Positions 51,477 to 59,805 of a DNA stretch of 64,000 nt are shown here, one piece after another (position 1 is the stretch's first letter; each line of letters opens with the position of its first letter). The translations under genes and the position numbers were made by a program. The notes beneath the pieces are model-generated. The model did not search any database. It saw only the letters and a list, made by a program, of their open reading frames with translations, and was not told the DNA's origin. This stretch comes from Chloroflexi bacterium UBA6077. GTDB lineage: Bacteria > Chloroflexota > UBA6077. The stretch spans positions 62,001 to 126,000 of the forward strand of contig DIXP01000084.1 of the NCBI GenBank assembly GCA_002436065.1, written 5' to 3'.

Positions 51477-51552
51477 ATCTTAAAGGCGCCAATGCCTGGG
51501 TTCAATAGAGGAATACCCCTAGAGCGAGGGGGGAGAAACCCTATCCCCCTAG
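51477..51552 (-). promoter_or_regulatory. Promoter with two CTAGGGG boxes ahead of the signalling operon
   Basis: On the minus strand TTGAAC (51505-51500), 17 bases, TAAGAT (51482-51477): a good sigma-70 promoter 51 bases before the response-regulator ATG. Upstream are two CTAGGGG heptamers, at 51522-51516 and 51552-51546, exactly 30 bases apart, on the same helix face and just above the -35. They look like binding sites for a transcription activator. Confidence 0.6.
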
Positions 51553-51823
51553 GAGTGCAGACCGCATCGTCAGCAGGCTGGCCGGGGTGTGCCTGGATGC
51601 GACCGAGAAGGACACGGCAGGATTCCGAACGCGCGTGGAGTGCCACGCAATGTAGCAACAAGGGAAGAGCGCTGTCAAGCTGAACCGGTTCCCGCTTCTC
51701 GCCCCGCTCGTTGGGACCATGCTGGGTTAGCCGGCTGGCTGCCTCCTCTGGAGTGTCTGCACTCCCCGGCGCAATAGCGCCCTGCGGCACGCGGGCAGCC
51801 AGGGCTTCAAGGGTAGAGGGAGG
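51553..51823. other. Intergenic region between the signalling operon and chaB
   Basis: The rest of the gap from 51427 to 51823, upstream of the CTAGGGG boxes, shows no convincing gene or RNA structure. I looked for a cyclic-di-GMP riboswitch pattern because of the GGDEF gene and did not find one. Confidence 0.4.
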
Positions 51824-52039
51824 CTATGCTGCCTCATCCCGGATCTCTACCCAACGGCCCCGCTCGTCCTTATGGTATTCCCTCTCCACGGCGCCCCAGG
51901 CCACCCGGTGAGCCCTCGCCTCGTCGTGGCCGTACTCCTCCCACGCGTTGTTGAAGGCCGCACGATATATCTCCTGAGCGTGCCTTGGAAGATGCTCCTT
52001 TACACTGCCCGGTAGATCCTCGATCCTCGAATACGGCAC
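51824..52039 (-). CDS. ChaB-family protein
   Basis: A 71-residue ChaB-like protein: MPYSRIEDLPGSVKEHLPRHAQEIYRAAFNNAWEEYG is the family pattern (PYxxxxdLP..V...LP.hAq.iy..aFN.Awe.y), and W-G-AV follows. In E. coli chaB neighbours the cation exchanger chaA and is described as a regulator, but its mechanism is unknown. No chaA is nearby. Confidence 0.87.
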   Translation of the reverse strand: MPYSRIEDLPGSVKEHLPRHAQEIYRAAFNNAWEEYGHDEARAHRVAWGAVEREYHKDERGRWVEIRDEAA

Positions 52040-52211
52040 CTTGACCCCCTAACGACTACAATGATGAGTTCAAATCGTAACATCGAAGCCGCAGGAGCCG
52101 TGCCGGATTAGTGTACTATCGTGCTCGCAGCTTTCCCCGACTGCCCTCTCGACTCCTCACCGACATGGATTCGATCGAGGCAGGTCGGCGGACATAAATG
52201 GGAGGCGTTCC

Positions 52212-52865
52212 GTGATCGACACTGTGATCTTCGACCTGGAGGGCGTGATCATTGATACCGAACCGCTCTGGGACAATTCCAACCGGTTGTTCCTTCAAGC
52301 CCAGGGGGTTTCCTACAACCGCGCAGCGATCAAGCCGCTCATCGCTGGGAAGTCGCTGACGGAGAGCACCAGGGTGATGCGAGAGGCCCTGTCGCTGTCA
52401 GGGGACCTCTCCACGCTGGAGGCCCAGCGCAAGGCCATCATCGAGGAGCAACTGCGGGCCGGATCGACCTTCATCCCCGGTTTTCTTCAGTTCCACAGCT
52501 CGATAAGAGCCAGCTACAAGCTCTGCGTGGCAACGTCCATGGACACTCATCTGCTCGGAATCGTCGACCAGCAGTTGGACCTGTCCGCCCTGTTCGGGGG
52601 AAAGCTGTTCTCCATCGCGGATGTTGAGAATCTGTCCAAGCCGGATCCTGCCCTCTTCCTGTACGCGGCCCAGCAGATGGGGTCCCACCCGGAGACATGC
52701 GTCGTCATCGAGGACGCCCCGAGCGGCGTCCAGGCCGCGAGGAACGCGAGGATGAAGTGCATCGCCCTGGCCTCCACCTTCGACAGGTCCCTGCTATCCG
52801 CCGCCGACCGGGTGGTCAGTTCCTACGAGGAAATCCATCTGACCAGTCTTCTCAGCGAACTCTAA
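52212..52865 (+). CDS. HAD-superfamily hydrolase (beta-phosphoglucomutase-like)
   Basis: A 217-residue HAD phosphatase/mutase with an alpha-helical cap (about residues 15-85). Motif I is VIFDLEGVIIDTEPLWD (about residues 4-20); the nucleophile Asp is present, but the second Asp of the normal D-x-D is Glu. Motif II is CVATSMDTH (about 100). Motif III Lys is KPDPALFLYA (about 143), and motif IV is CVVIEDAPSGVQAARNA (about 160-176). GGAGG lies before GTG 52212. Substrate unknown; the Asp-to-Glu change in motif I may lower or alter activity. Confidence 0.82.
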   Translation: MIDTVIFDLEGVIIDTEPLWDNSNRLFLQAQGVSYNRAAIKPLIAGKSLTESTRVMREALSLSGDLSTLEAQRKAIIEEQLRAGSTFIPGFLQFHSSIRASYKLCVATSMDTHLLGIVDQQLDLSALFGGKLFSIADVENLSKPDPALFLYAAQQMGSHPETCVVIEDAPSGVQAARNARMKCIALASTFDRSLLSAADRVVSSYEEIHLTSLLSEL

Positions 52866-53038
52866 GCTCACTCTCAGCACCCCTTTACCTAATCTAGTTT
52901 ACACTTAGCTTCGGCAAGTGCGATCGAGCTTCACCGGTCCTGGCACGCAGCAACAGGGCGTGTCGCGAAGCGGTTTCCCTGGAAGGGGCAGATGGCTCGA
53001 TGGCGGCTAACACGAAGAATGAATAGAGGAGTGCTGCA

Positions 53039-53647
53039 ATGCTGTCGCTAGCGAAACGGAAGGGGTTTATAGACGATCCGCCCATCGCCCGTACTCTGTT
53101 CAGCGACACCAGGCTTTCCTGGTTATGGCTCTTGGTCCGGGTGTATATAGGCTACTCTTGGATCACATCGGGGCTGGGTAAGCTCGGAAACCCCGCCTGG
53201 ATGGGAACAGGAGATGCCCTCAAGGGCTTCTGGACAAATGCCGTTATGATCCCGCAGACCGGCAAGCCGCCCATCAGCTTCGACTGGTATCGAGACTTCC
53301 TGAGCATGTTGTTGAACGGCGGGCATCATGTCTGGTTCGCCAAGCTCGTGGTGTTCGGCGAAATCGCCATAGGTGCGGCGCTCATTCTCGGCGCCTTCGT
53401 CGGGATCGCCGCCTTCTTCGGGGCATTCATGAACTGGAACTTCATGATGGCGGGCACCGCCAGCGTGAACCCCATCCTGTTCACACTGGCCATCCTCCTT
53501 ATGCTGGCCTGGAAGACCGCCGGGTATCTGGGCGCAGACCGCCTTCTCCTGCCCCTCGTGGGCACACCCTGGAGGGCCGCCCCTGGAGTGGATGACACGG
53601 CCACAGCGACGCTCAAGGATCGTCTGTCGAAGCCATCCACCGCCTAG
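53039..53647 (+). CDS. DoxX-family membrane protein
   Basis: A 202-residue membrane protein with four hydrophobic helices (about residues 25-50, 95-120, 123-145, 148-170). LLVRVYIGYSWITSGLGKLGNP (about 31-52) is the DoxX/DoxD signature. Relatives include the quinol oxidase subunit DoxD and DoxX-like proteins linked to redox stress. A longer insert between helices 1 and 2 (about 55-85) fits the DoxD type. Its partners are not in the window. Confidence 0.85.
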   Translation: MLSLAKRKGFIDDPPIARTLFSDTRLSWLWLLVRVYIGYSWITSGLGKLGNPAWMGTGDALKGFWTNAVMIPQTGKPPISFDWYRDFLSMLLNGGHHVWFAKLVVFGEIAIGAALILGAFVGIAAFFGAFMNWNFMMAGTASVNPILFTLAILLMLAWKTAGYLGADRLLLPLVGTPWRAAPGVDDTATATLKDRLSKPSTA

Positions 53648-53665
53648 CAGTCCACTATAGGGATC

Positions 53666-53705
53666 ACACAGTAGGGGTCGGCAGTTCTGCCGACCCCTAC
53701 TGTGT
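53666..53705. terminator. Perfect 18-bp stem hairpin between convergent genes
   Basis: Bases 53666-53683 pair perfectly with 53688-53705 around a GTTC loop, midway between the DoxX stop (53647) and the convergent SDR stop (53723). The very stable stem suggests a bidirectional terminator, though no long T-run follows. Confidence 0.75.
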
Positions 53706-53722
53706 AACCACTGTGGCGAAGA

Positions 53723-54469
53723 CTAGGCTAGGAACTGCCCTCCGTCGATGGGCACCGTCTGGCCGGTGACGAATGCCGCGCTGGTGACCAGCGACACGAT
53801 CACCTCAGCAATGTCCTCCGGCTTGGACACACGCTTCAAGGCCGCACGCTCTGCGACCTTCGGCAGCATCTCGGGCCGAGGGGCGTTCCAGCGGGTATCG
53901 ATGAATGACGGCGCCACGCAGTTCACCCGGATGATTGGGGCCAGACCCAGGGCCATAGTCTTGGTCATGTTGACCACCGCCGCCTTGCTTGCCGCATAGG
54001 CGATGGAAGAGCCGGCCGCCACCAGACCCGCTATGGAGGCAACGTTCACGATGCAACCGCTCCCCTGCTGCCGCATTACCCTGGCCGCCGCCCGAGAGCA
54101 GAAGAAGACCCCCTTGACGTTGACGGCGAAGACGCGATCCCAGCCCTCCTCCGTCACCGCATCCATGTCCTTGAATGGTATCATGACAGTGGTGCCGGCG
54201 TTGTTCACCAGGATATCCACCCGGCCGAACGCCTCCACGGCCCGGTCCACCATGACATTCACCTGCTGGTCATCCGACACGTCGGCCCGCACCATGATGG
54301 CCTTACGCCCCAGCGCCTCGATGGCATCCACGGTCTCCCTCGCCTCGGCCTCCGACTTGGTGTAGTTGACCACCACGTTGGCGCCTTCCTTGGCAAGCAT
54401 GATAGCCGTGGCTCGCCCGACGCCGGCGGCAGATCCGGTAACAATGGCAACCTGATCCTGCAGTTTCAT
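53723..54469 (-). CDS. Short-chain dehydrogenase/reductase (FabG-like)
   Basis: A 248-residue classical SDR. It has TGSAAGVGRA (about residues 11-20) where TGxxxGxG is expected, NNAG (about 90-93), catalytic Ser (NVASIAG, about 142), and Y-x3-K in YAASKAAVV (about 158-162). Substitution of the middle motif glycines is within family variation. The Asn/Tyr after strand 2 (VVNYTKSEAEA) suggests NADPH. Substrate unknown. It lies 31 bp after the stop of the sulfite/nitrite-reductase-like gene when read on the minus strand. Confidence 0.87.
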   Translation of the reverse strand: MKLQDQVAIVTGSAAGVGRATAIMLAKEGANVVVNYTKSEAEARETVDAIEALGRKAIMVRADVSDDQQVNVMVDRAVEAFGRVDILVNNAGTTVMIPFKDMDAVTEEGWDRVFAVNVKGVFFCSRAAARVMRQQGSGCIVNVASIAGLVAAGSSIAYAASKAAVVNMTKTMALGLAPIIRVNCVAPSFIDTRWNAPRPEMLPKVAERAALKRVSKPEDIAEVIVSLVTSAAFVTGQTVPIDGGQFLA

Positions 54470-54499
54470 ACCCCATCCCCCTTCTACTCTTACAGACGA

Positions 54500-55165
54500 C
54501 TACTCTAGGACGGCCTTCTTGAACTCCTCGGCGCCGATCCGCTCAACGAAGCGAGCGGTGCGCTCTCTCTTCCTGGCGTTCTCGGCATAGTAGCTGAAGC
54601 AGCGCCTCGCCAGAGACACGACCCCCTCCTGGGACAACCCCTCGGCAATGACGTCCCCGATGCGGGGCCTTCCGCCAGAATTGCCCCCAAAGACCACGGT
54701 CCAGCCGGACTTCTTCCCAAAAGCCCCAAAGTCCCGCATGTAGCTCTCACCACAGTTCATGGGACAGCCGGAGATGCCGATCTTAGCCTTGGCCGGCATG
54801 TCCATGCCCACGAATACCTCCTCGAGTTCGCTCCCGAGGCCGAGGGAATCCTGCATCCCGAAGCGACACAGGCTGTTGCCGGGGCAGGCCTGCACGTAGT
54901 GCACGCACACCTCTACAGCGGGTCCTACTCCCATGCCCAGCTTCTGCCAGATCTCCTCGATCAACTCTGGCGGAATCCCCACCAGGGCCATGCGTTGGGC
55001 CGAGGTGATCTTGATAATCGGCACATTGTACTCCCGCGCCACCCGGGCTATGTTCTCCAGGATATCGGGCGTAACCAGCCCCAACGGGGTCCTTGGCACG
55101 ATGGCATAGCTCTTCTGGTCGCGCTGAATGATGGCGCCTCGCGGCGTACCTTCCAGTGGCTGCAT
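54500..55165 (-). CDS. Siroheme/4Fe-4S nitrite-sulfite reductase-like protein (short form)
   Basis: A 221-residue protein with one ferredoxin-like half domain (about residues 15-80, with VPIIKITSAQRMALVGIPPE) and the siroheme-4Fe-4S domain (about 85-215). The cluster/siroheme ligands are C-PGNSL-C (about 93-99) and C-PMN-C (about 135-139), the C-x5-C and C-x3-C pattern of dissimilatory and assimilatory reductases. Full-length enzymes are more than twice this size with two repeats, so this is the short, single-module form known from anaerobes and some aerobes, with unproven activity. It is probably the first gene of a two-gene unit with the SDR. Confidence 0.85.
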   Translation of the reverse strand: MQPLEGTPRGAIIQRDQKSYAIVPRTPLGLVTPDILENIARVAREYNVPIIKITSAQRMALVGIPPELIEEIWQKLGMGVGPAVEVCVHYVQACPGNSLCRFGMQDSLGLGSELEEVFVGMDMPAKAKIGISGCPMNCGESYMRDFGAFGKKSGWTVVFGGNSGGRPRIGDVIAEGLSQEGVVSLARRCFSYYAENARKRERTARFVERIGAEEFKKAVLE

Positions 55166-55380
55166 CTCCCCCCCCAGTGTCTCCTGCGTGTCTTGCCTTC
55201 TCTGCGTGGACAGGCGCCTTCGGCCTTGAGTTGCGGATGCCCGATTGGAACGCCGGCAAGGCGCCAGCGACTCCCCGTCGATTCGACGGTCACCAGCATA
55301 CTGGACCCCATCGATGGATTCAACACATGAGGCATCCTGTCGGTCAATCCTAACTTGTGGAGGCTACGCCGCAGAGTCAA

Positions 55381-55767
55381 TTAGCGGATCACGCGGACGG
55401 TGACGCCCAGATCCAGGACCGCCCAAGCCCTGTCCGCGGTAACCGCTGAGAGGCCGAGGCGTTGAGCGAGGGCCAGGCAGGCTCGGTCGCCCAGAGAGAG
55501 CCCTTGAGCTTTGGTGCCCGGTCGCAGCAGCCCCGTTTCGTACGCCATATCGAGGCCGAAGGCTACAACCTCGATGCCAAGGGGGTCGAGCACCTCCCGA
55601 ATCACGGCCTCCGGCATGCCGCTCTCGGCAAGCTTGGCAATCACTTCAGAGAGGCTGACTGCGCTCAGAGCGACTCCTGTGCTCACCGTATCGGCAACTG
55701 CCTCGCTGCCGGTCTCCTGATTCAGCAGCGCCAACAGGGCTGAGGCATCGAGAACAGCCTTAGCCAC
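55381..55767 (-). CDS. PIN-domain toxin (VapC-like)
   Basis: A 128-residue PIN-domain ribonuclease. The acidic catalytic residues are in VLDASALLALL (Asp about 6), LSEVIAKL (Glu about 40), SLGDRACLALA (Asp about 93) and TADRAW (Asp about 112). VapC toxins cut tRNA or rRNA. Eight bases of overlap with the AbrB-like antitoxin gene upstream show a two-gene operon with coupled translation. Length and motif set are typical. Confidence 0.9.
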   Translation of the reverse strand: MAKAVLDASALLALLNQETGSEAVADTVSTGVALSAVSLSEVIAKLAESGMPEAVIREVLDPLGIEVVAFGLDMAYETGLLRPGTKAQGLSLGDRACLALAQRLGLSAVTADRAWAVLDLGVTVRVIR

Positions 55768-56008
55768 CGGTCACCTCCTCACGCCGTTCCGATATCAGCT
55801 CCTCTGCCAACCTCCGACCCTCTGGAATGTACCTCCGGACCAACTGCTGGGCACGGCGGATCGCCTGGCGCGGCGTGAGCACGGTCAGCTCCCCCTCTCC
55901 CAGGCGCAGAATCACCTCATCCCCCACATCCATCCCAAGGGCACGACGGTATTCCACAGGGATCACGATCCTGCCGCCCTCGGCCACCTTCGTCCTCACC
56001 TCTGCCAC
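55760..56008 (-). CDS. AbrB/MazE-fold antitoxin (VapB-like)
   Basis: An 82-residue protein with an N-terminal SpoVT/AbrB swapped-hairpin DNA-binding domain: KVAEGGRIVIPVEYRRALGMDVGDEVILRL (about residues 7-36). A C-terminal helical region rich in Arg and Glu (about 45-80) should wrap the toxin. Antitoxins of this kind bind their own promoter together with VapC. GAGGTGA precedes the GTG at 56008. A strong promoter lies just upstream. Confidence 0.9.
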   Translation of the reverse strand: MAEVRTKVAEGGRIVIPVEYRRALGMDVGDEVILRLGEGELTVLTPRQAIRRAQQLVRRYIPEGRRLAEELISERREEVTGG

Positions 56009-56062
56009 GCGTCACCTCGCTCACTTGATACCACTTAACCTTCACAATGCCATGCTATGCAT

Positions 56063-56091
56063 AATATACCATGCACGGCTTCAAGTGGCAA
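56063..56091 (-). promoter_or_regulatory. Promoter of the toxin-antitoxin operon
   Basis: On the minus strand TTGCCA (56091-56086), 17 bases, TATATT (56068-56063). GCATGG occurs at either side of the -10 (in GTGCATGGTATATT and TAGCATGGCAT), a pair of repeats that could bind the VapB antitoxin. The first gene starts at 56008. Confidence 0.6.
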
Positions 56092-56145
56092 TCATGACAA
56101 ACGATGACTCACCGCGGCGAAATGGTGGGCGCACAACAGTGTAGC

Positions 56146-57963
56146 TCACGGCTGGGGAGAGGCGAGTCCGAAGAGGTCGAACAGCTCCCCGGCGCTCAGC
56201 TTCTCCTGGAGGTCCAGCGACACGTCGTCCACCATCTGATCGAACAGCAGCTGCTTGTCGCGAAGCACCTCCGCGATCCGCTCCTCGATCGTCCCCTCAC
56301 AGACGTATCGATATACGTTGACCGGCATCGATTGCCCCAGCCGGTGGCTGCGGTCCTCCGCCTGCCGCTCCACCGCAGGGTTCCACCAGCGGTCGAAGTG
56401 GAAGACGTAGGAGGCATCCTGCAGGTTGAGCCCCTGGCCGCCAGCTCGCAGCGAGAGCACCAACACCCGGTGAGATGGGTCTTCCCGGAACTCCCGGACC
56501 ACCGCGTCCCGCTCCGCCAGCGACATCGAGCCGGTGTACAGCAGCGGGTTGAAGCCCGCCAGCTGCCGGGCGATGGCCGCCGCCCCGAAGGTGGCATCGG
56601 CGAACTGGCTGAACACCAGCGCACGGGCACCCCCTTCCCGCAACTCCTCCAGCCTCGGCAGAAGCTCCTCCATCTTGGCGGACCTACCGTCAACCGGGCA
56701 GAAGTTGCAGATCTGCTTCAGCCGGACGATCAGCTCCAGCACGTTCTCCACCCGCAGCGCCTCACCCCTCCGCCGCAGCTCCACGATGCCCGCCCGCTCG
56801 ACCCGCTCGTACGCATCCCGCTGCGCTCCGGTAAGAGTCACCGTTACGTCGCTGACCAGCTTGGGCGGCAGGTCGGCCAGCACGTCCCTCTTGCGGCGGC
56901 GCAATTGGAGTCCCGCGTGCAACCGAACCAACTCCGGTCCGGGCTGAAGCCGCGCCGGGGAGTGCCGCGGAAGTAGCGGGGCGACGAACTCCAGCACCGA
57001 GGCCAACTCCTGGGGACTGTTCTCCAGGGGGGTGCCCGTGAGCGCCCAGGCCCGCCGGCGAAGCAGCCTCTTGCACTTCTCGGCTACGTCCGTTCCGCGA
57101 TTCTTGATCTTCTGAGCTTCGTCCAGCATCACCAGATCCCACAGCTTGCGGACGGGGGACGCCTGGGGACCGCCGAAAGAGTCCATCCTGAGGGTCTCGT
57201 AGCCCACCAGGTAGACGTGAGCCGGCGTGGCCCACTGCCATGCCCTTTCATCTCCGGAGCCCCTCACAGTCGAGACCCGTAGCTCGGGGGCCCAACGGTC
57301 CAGCTCCCGGCGCCACTGCGCTATCAGACCGGCCGGCACCACCACCAGGACCCGCTCCAGCTCGCGCCGCAGGGCGAGGATCCGGAGGGCTGCAATCGCC
57401 TGCACCGTCTTCCCCAACCCCATCTCGTCGGCCAGCAGCAGCGCATCCCGGGACAGCAGCGCCTGCACGCCCTCCAGCTGATACTGGAACAGCTGCCCGG
57501 CCCACTCGATGGGGCCGCTGGGGGAGAGGATCAACTCCACGGGAAGCTGCAGCAGCAGGGCGAGCCTCCTGGTGAGCGACACGAGGTCGGAGTACGGGCT
57601 GGGTATCTGGTCGGAGTCGGTTTCCTCCCTCTCAGGCGGCGGCGTGGCCAGCCCCATCCACGGCTCGGCGGCGGAGAGCCCCTCCAGCGATACGCTTCCC
57701 CCCTCACGCAGCCATGGCGTCAGCAGCTTCCGGTAGCGGGCGGCCTTTCCCACCCTCGCCGTCTGCGGAGTCGACCTGGCGGGGATGAGCGGTCCTACCG
57801 CTCCAGGGTCTCGGCGACCCGGCCGCCTCCCCACTGGACGAGGGATGGACAGCAGTCCCGCCGGCGGCAGGTCGCTCGTTGGCGAAACATCAGACCGTCT
57901 TCCCCAACGGGAGGGAGCCATCCCGGGACCAGGGCCAAGAGCGTGCCACCACCCCGAGGTCAC
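56146..57963 (-). CDS. SNF2-family DEAD-like helicase/translocase
   Basis: A 605-residue Swi2/Snf2-type superfamily 2 ATPase. All usual motifs are present: I in LLADEMGLGKTVQA (about residue 180), Ia VVVPAGLIAQWRREL (about 208), II VMLDEAQKIKN (about 281), III ALTGTPLEN (about 308), IV VFSQFADATF (about 450), V SLRAGGQGLNLQDA (about 515), and VI EDRSHRLGQ (about 544). A Pro/Arg-rich N-terminus (about 1-85) is variable. The GTG at 57963 overlaps the stop of the preceding gene (GTGA). As the last gene of the five-gene operon it would be the DNA translocase of the system. Confidence 0.92.
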   Translation of the reverse strand: MTSGWWHALGPGPGMAPSRWGRRSDVSPTSDLPPAGLLSIPRPVGRRPGRRDPGAVGPLIPARSTPQTARVGKAARYRKLLTPWLREGGSVSLEGLSAAEPWMGLATPPPEREETDSDQIPSPYSDLVSLTRRLALLLQLPVELILSPSGPIEWAGQLFQYQLEGVQALLSRDALLLADEMGLGKTVQAIAALRILALRRELERVLVVVPAGLIAQWRRELDRWAPELRVSTVRGSGDERAWQWATPAHVYLVGYETLRMDSFGGPQASPVRKLWDLVMLDEAQKIKNRGTDVAEKCKRLLRRRAWALTGTPLENSPQELASVLEFVAPLLPRHSPARLQPGPELVRLHAGLQLRRRKRDVLADLPPKLVSDVTVTLTGAQRDAYERVERAGIVELRRRGEALRVENVLELIVRLKQICNFCPVDGRSAKMEELLPRLEELREGGARALVFSQFADATFGAAAIARQLAGFNPLLYTGSMSLAERDAVVREFREDPSHRVLVLSLRAGGQGLNLQDASYVFHFDRWWNPAVERQAEDRSHRLGQSMPVNVYRYVCEGTIEERIAEVLRDKQLLFDQMVDDVSLDLQEKLSAGELFDLFGLASPQP

Positions 57964-58532
57964 GGCTCCGACTCCGCGCGGTCGAACGGGCCGTACACCT
58001 CTCTGAGGCCGGCCAGCGCCCGGTCGAACGGCTCCAGCAGCAGCCCCCGCCCCACCAGTTCATCCAGCAGCCGCGCCTCCACCATCCCCTCGGACGGCCG
58101 GTCGGGGAACCAGAAAAGGTGCAGCGGCTCCGGGGTCTCCACGAGTTCCCGCCGCTCCTCGGCCAGGTAGGGGACGGTCTCCAGGGCGGTGGCGATCCGG
58201 CAGGCGGGGAGGGAGAGACGGATCTCGTGGCTGAACAGCTCCGCGCTCACCTCGGACGCCAGGCAGAGGAGCAGCCTGGGCACCCGTGGGCAGATAGACA
58301 GCAGCGAGATGGTGAGGCTCCGCTCCAACTGCCGCCGCACGTCGGCGGGACGCCACAGGGGAGATGAGGGGGCGTCCGCGCGGTTGAAGGTGAACTCCAG
58401 CGGCTCGCCCCGAGCGCTCACCAGGAAGAGCGCCCCGAAGAGGGTGCCGCCGTCGTGCCCGCGGGCCACCTTCAGGAAGGCCGCCGCGCCCAACTCACCC
58501 AGGTCGTCCAGGTCACGAAACGGTATCGGCAT
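57960..58532 (-). CDS. Uncharacterised protein in the BrxD/SNF2 operon
   Basis: A 190-residue soluble protein I cannot assign. It starts with FRDLDDLGELGAAAFLKVA, followed by strand-rich sequence (GTLFGALFLVSARGEPLEFTFNR, about residues 28-50), then helices with ISLLSICPRVPRLLLCLASEVS (about 75-96). Its C-terminal third is acidic. It overlaps the ATPase gene by 20 bp and the helicase gene by four bases, so it is firmly part of the operon and probably of the same complex. The N-terminal part faintly resembles a protein-interaction or DNA-clamp fold, but this is speculative. Confidence 0.75.
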   Translation of the reverse strand: MPIPFRDLDDLGELGAAAFLKVARGHDGGTLFGALFLVSARGEPLEFTFNRADAPSSPLWRPADVRRQLERSLTISLLSICPRVPRLLLCLASEVSAELFSHEIRLSLPACRIATALETVPYLAEERRELVETPEPLHLFWFPDRPSEGMVEARLLDELVGRGLLLEPFDRALAGLREVYGPFDRAESEP

Positions 58533-59805
58533 TCAGACCCTCGCCCTCCTGGGGTTGGCCCTCCGGCGCCACCTCCAGATCCAGGTCCTCATCGTAGCTG
58601 GGACGCAGCTCTGCCACCACCATCTTCGGCGAGTAGTCCGGATAGGCGCGCCGCAGGTCCCACTCGTTGATCCAGAAGCGGACGAAGGTGCGCATCGGGG
58701 TGCTGCCCAGCCGCTCGGGAGATCCGGCATCCGGAGGGGACCACCCATAGGCGCTCGCGTGAGTCGCCTTGACCTTGAGATACGATTGGAGTAGCTGCCC
58801 CTGGTCCGGAGACCGCAGCGTCAGCCGCTCCCGCGAGATCAGCCGCATCCCCCGCTCGGCCTGACTCGCGATGGCGAGATGCGCCGGGAAGCTGGAGGCT
58901 CGCAGCTTGCCGGGAACCCGCTCCCGGTCGTTGCGCCCCTCCAGCACCGCCTCCTCGAAGTCCTTCGTGATGGCGAGGATGCTCGTCATGCAGGGTATGC
59001 CCTCGTCCTGAAGCTTGTTGGAAAGCCGAGCGACCTCGGCGTAGGACCTGGCCCGCTGCAGGAAGGAGTAGCGCCCGATCAGCTCCACCTCATCCAGTAG
59101 CAGCAACCAGCCGGAGAAGCCGGCCGCTGCGATCATCCTCGAGACGAACTTGAAGCGTTGGATCGCCAGATCCTTGGCTGGGGGAGCCTTGCCTATCGAG
59201 AAGGCCGCGCTCGCCCCCAGCGCCTTCAGCCCCTTCCTGATCTCGCTCGTGTTGATCTGCCAGCCGCCCCAAAAGGCCAGGATCCGCTCCAGCATCTCGT
59301 AGTCATCACGACCGCGCTCGTGCAGGTAGAGGGTAGCCGCGAAGCGGGAATCCAGCCCTGCCTCGTTGTTCACCCAGGTCCGGAAGGCAACGTACTCCGG
59401 TCGGACCGGGTCCAGCCTGGCCGCCAACTCGGAGAGGGCCGATCCCACGGCGCCGGGTATCACCGCGCCGGCGATGGCAGCGCGGTACACCCTCAAGGGG
59501 TCGTAGAGCGGCATCTCCTTGCTGACCACCAGCTTGCTGCACACGAACCGCTCGTCCAGAGCCAGGTGCTGGAAGTGCTCCAGCAGGTGGCTCTTGCCGG
59601 AGCCGAAATCCCCAGCGATCAGCATGCTCCCACCCGGCTGCCCCGTCAGGCTTCCCTCCCGCGCCTGGGCCAGCATCTCCTGGAAACGGGCCTCGATCTC
59701 CGGCTGGGAGGTGCCCAGCACCCGCACGGCGTCCCGGTTGGGCACGCCCGACCGAAGCGCCTCTATCGCGCGGCGGTCTCGAACCCTGTCATCCATGCCG
59801 TTCAT
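58513..59805 (-). CDS. BREX-type ATP-binding protein (BrxD/BrxC_BrxD family, PF10923-like)
   Basis: A 430-residue P-loop ATPase of the BrxC/BrxD group (formerly DUF2791). The N-terminal RRAIEALRSGVPNRDAVRVLG is the family opening. Walker A is AGDFGSGKSHLLEHF (about residues 63-77), and Walker B is WLLLLDEVELI (about 232-242) followed by GRYSFLQRARSYAEVARL. The C-terminal half (about 260-430) is helical with an ARSYA-type sensor region. BrxD acts in BREX phage defence, but no PglZ, PglX, BrxA, BrxB or BrxL gene is here. It overlaps the next upstream gene by 17 bp and the downstream one by 20 bp. Confidence 0.82.
   Translation of the reverse strand: MNGMDDRVRDRRAIEALRSGVPNRDAVRVLGTSQPEIEARFQEMLAQAREGSLTGQPGGSMLIAGDFGSGKSHLLEHFQHLALDERFVCSKLVVSKEMPLYDPLRVYRAAIAGAVIPGAVGSALSELAARLDPVRPEYVAFRTWVNNEAGLDSRFAATLYLHERGRDDYEMLERILAFWGGWQINTSEIRKGLKALGASAAFSIGKAPPAKDLAIQRFKFVSRMIAAAGFSGWLLLLDEVELIGRYSFLQRARSYAEVARLSNKLQDEGIPCMTSILAITKDFEEAVLEGRNDRERVPGKLRASSFPAHLAIASQAERGMRLISRERLTLRSPDQGQLLQSYLKVKATHASAYGWSPPDAGSPERLGSTPMRTFVRFWINEWDLRRAYPDYSPKMVVAELRPSYDEDLDLEVAPEGQPQEGEGLNADTVS

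Noticed and set aside
51427..51823. Cyclic-di-GMP riboswitch ahead of the signalling operon
   Set aside because: I could not find the conserved GEMM core; only a promoter and CTAGGGG boxes are visible.
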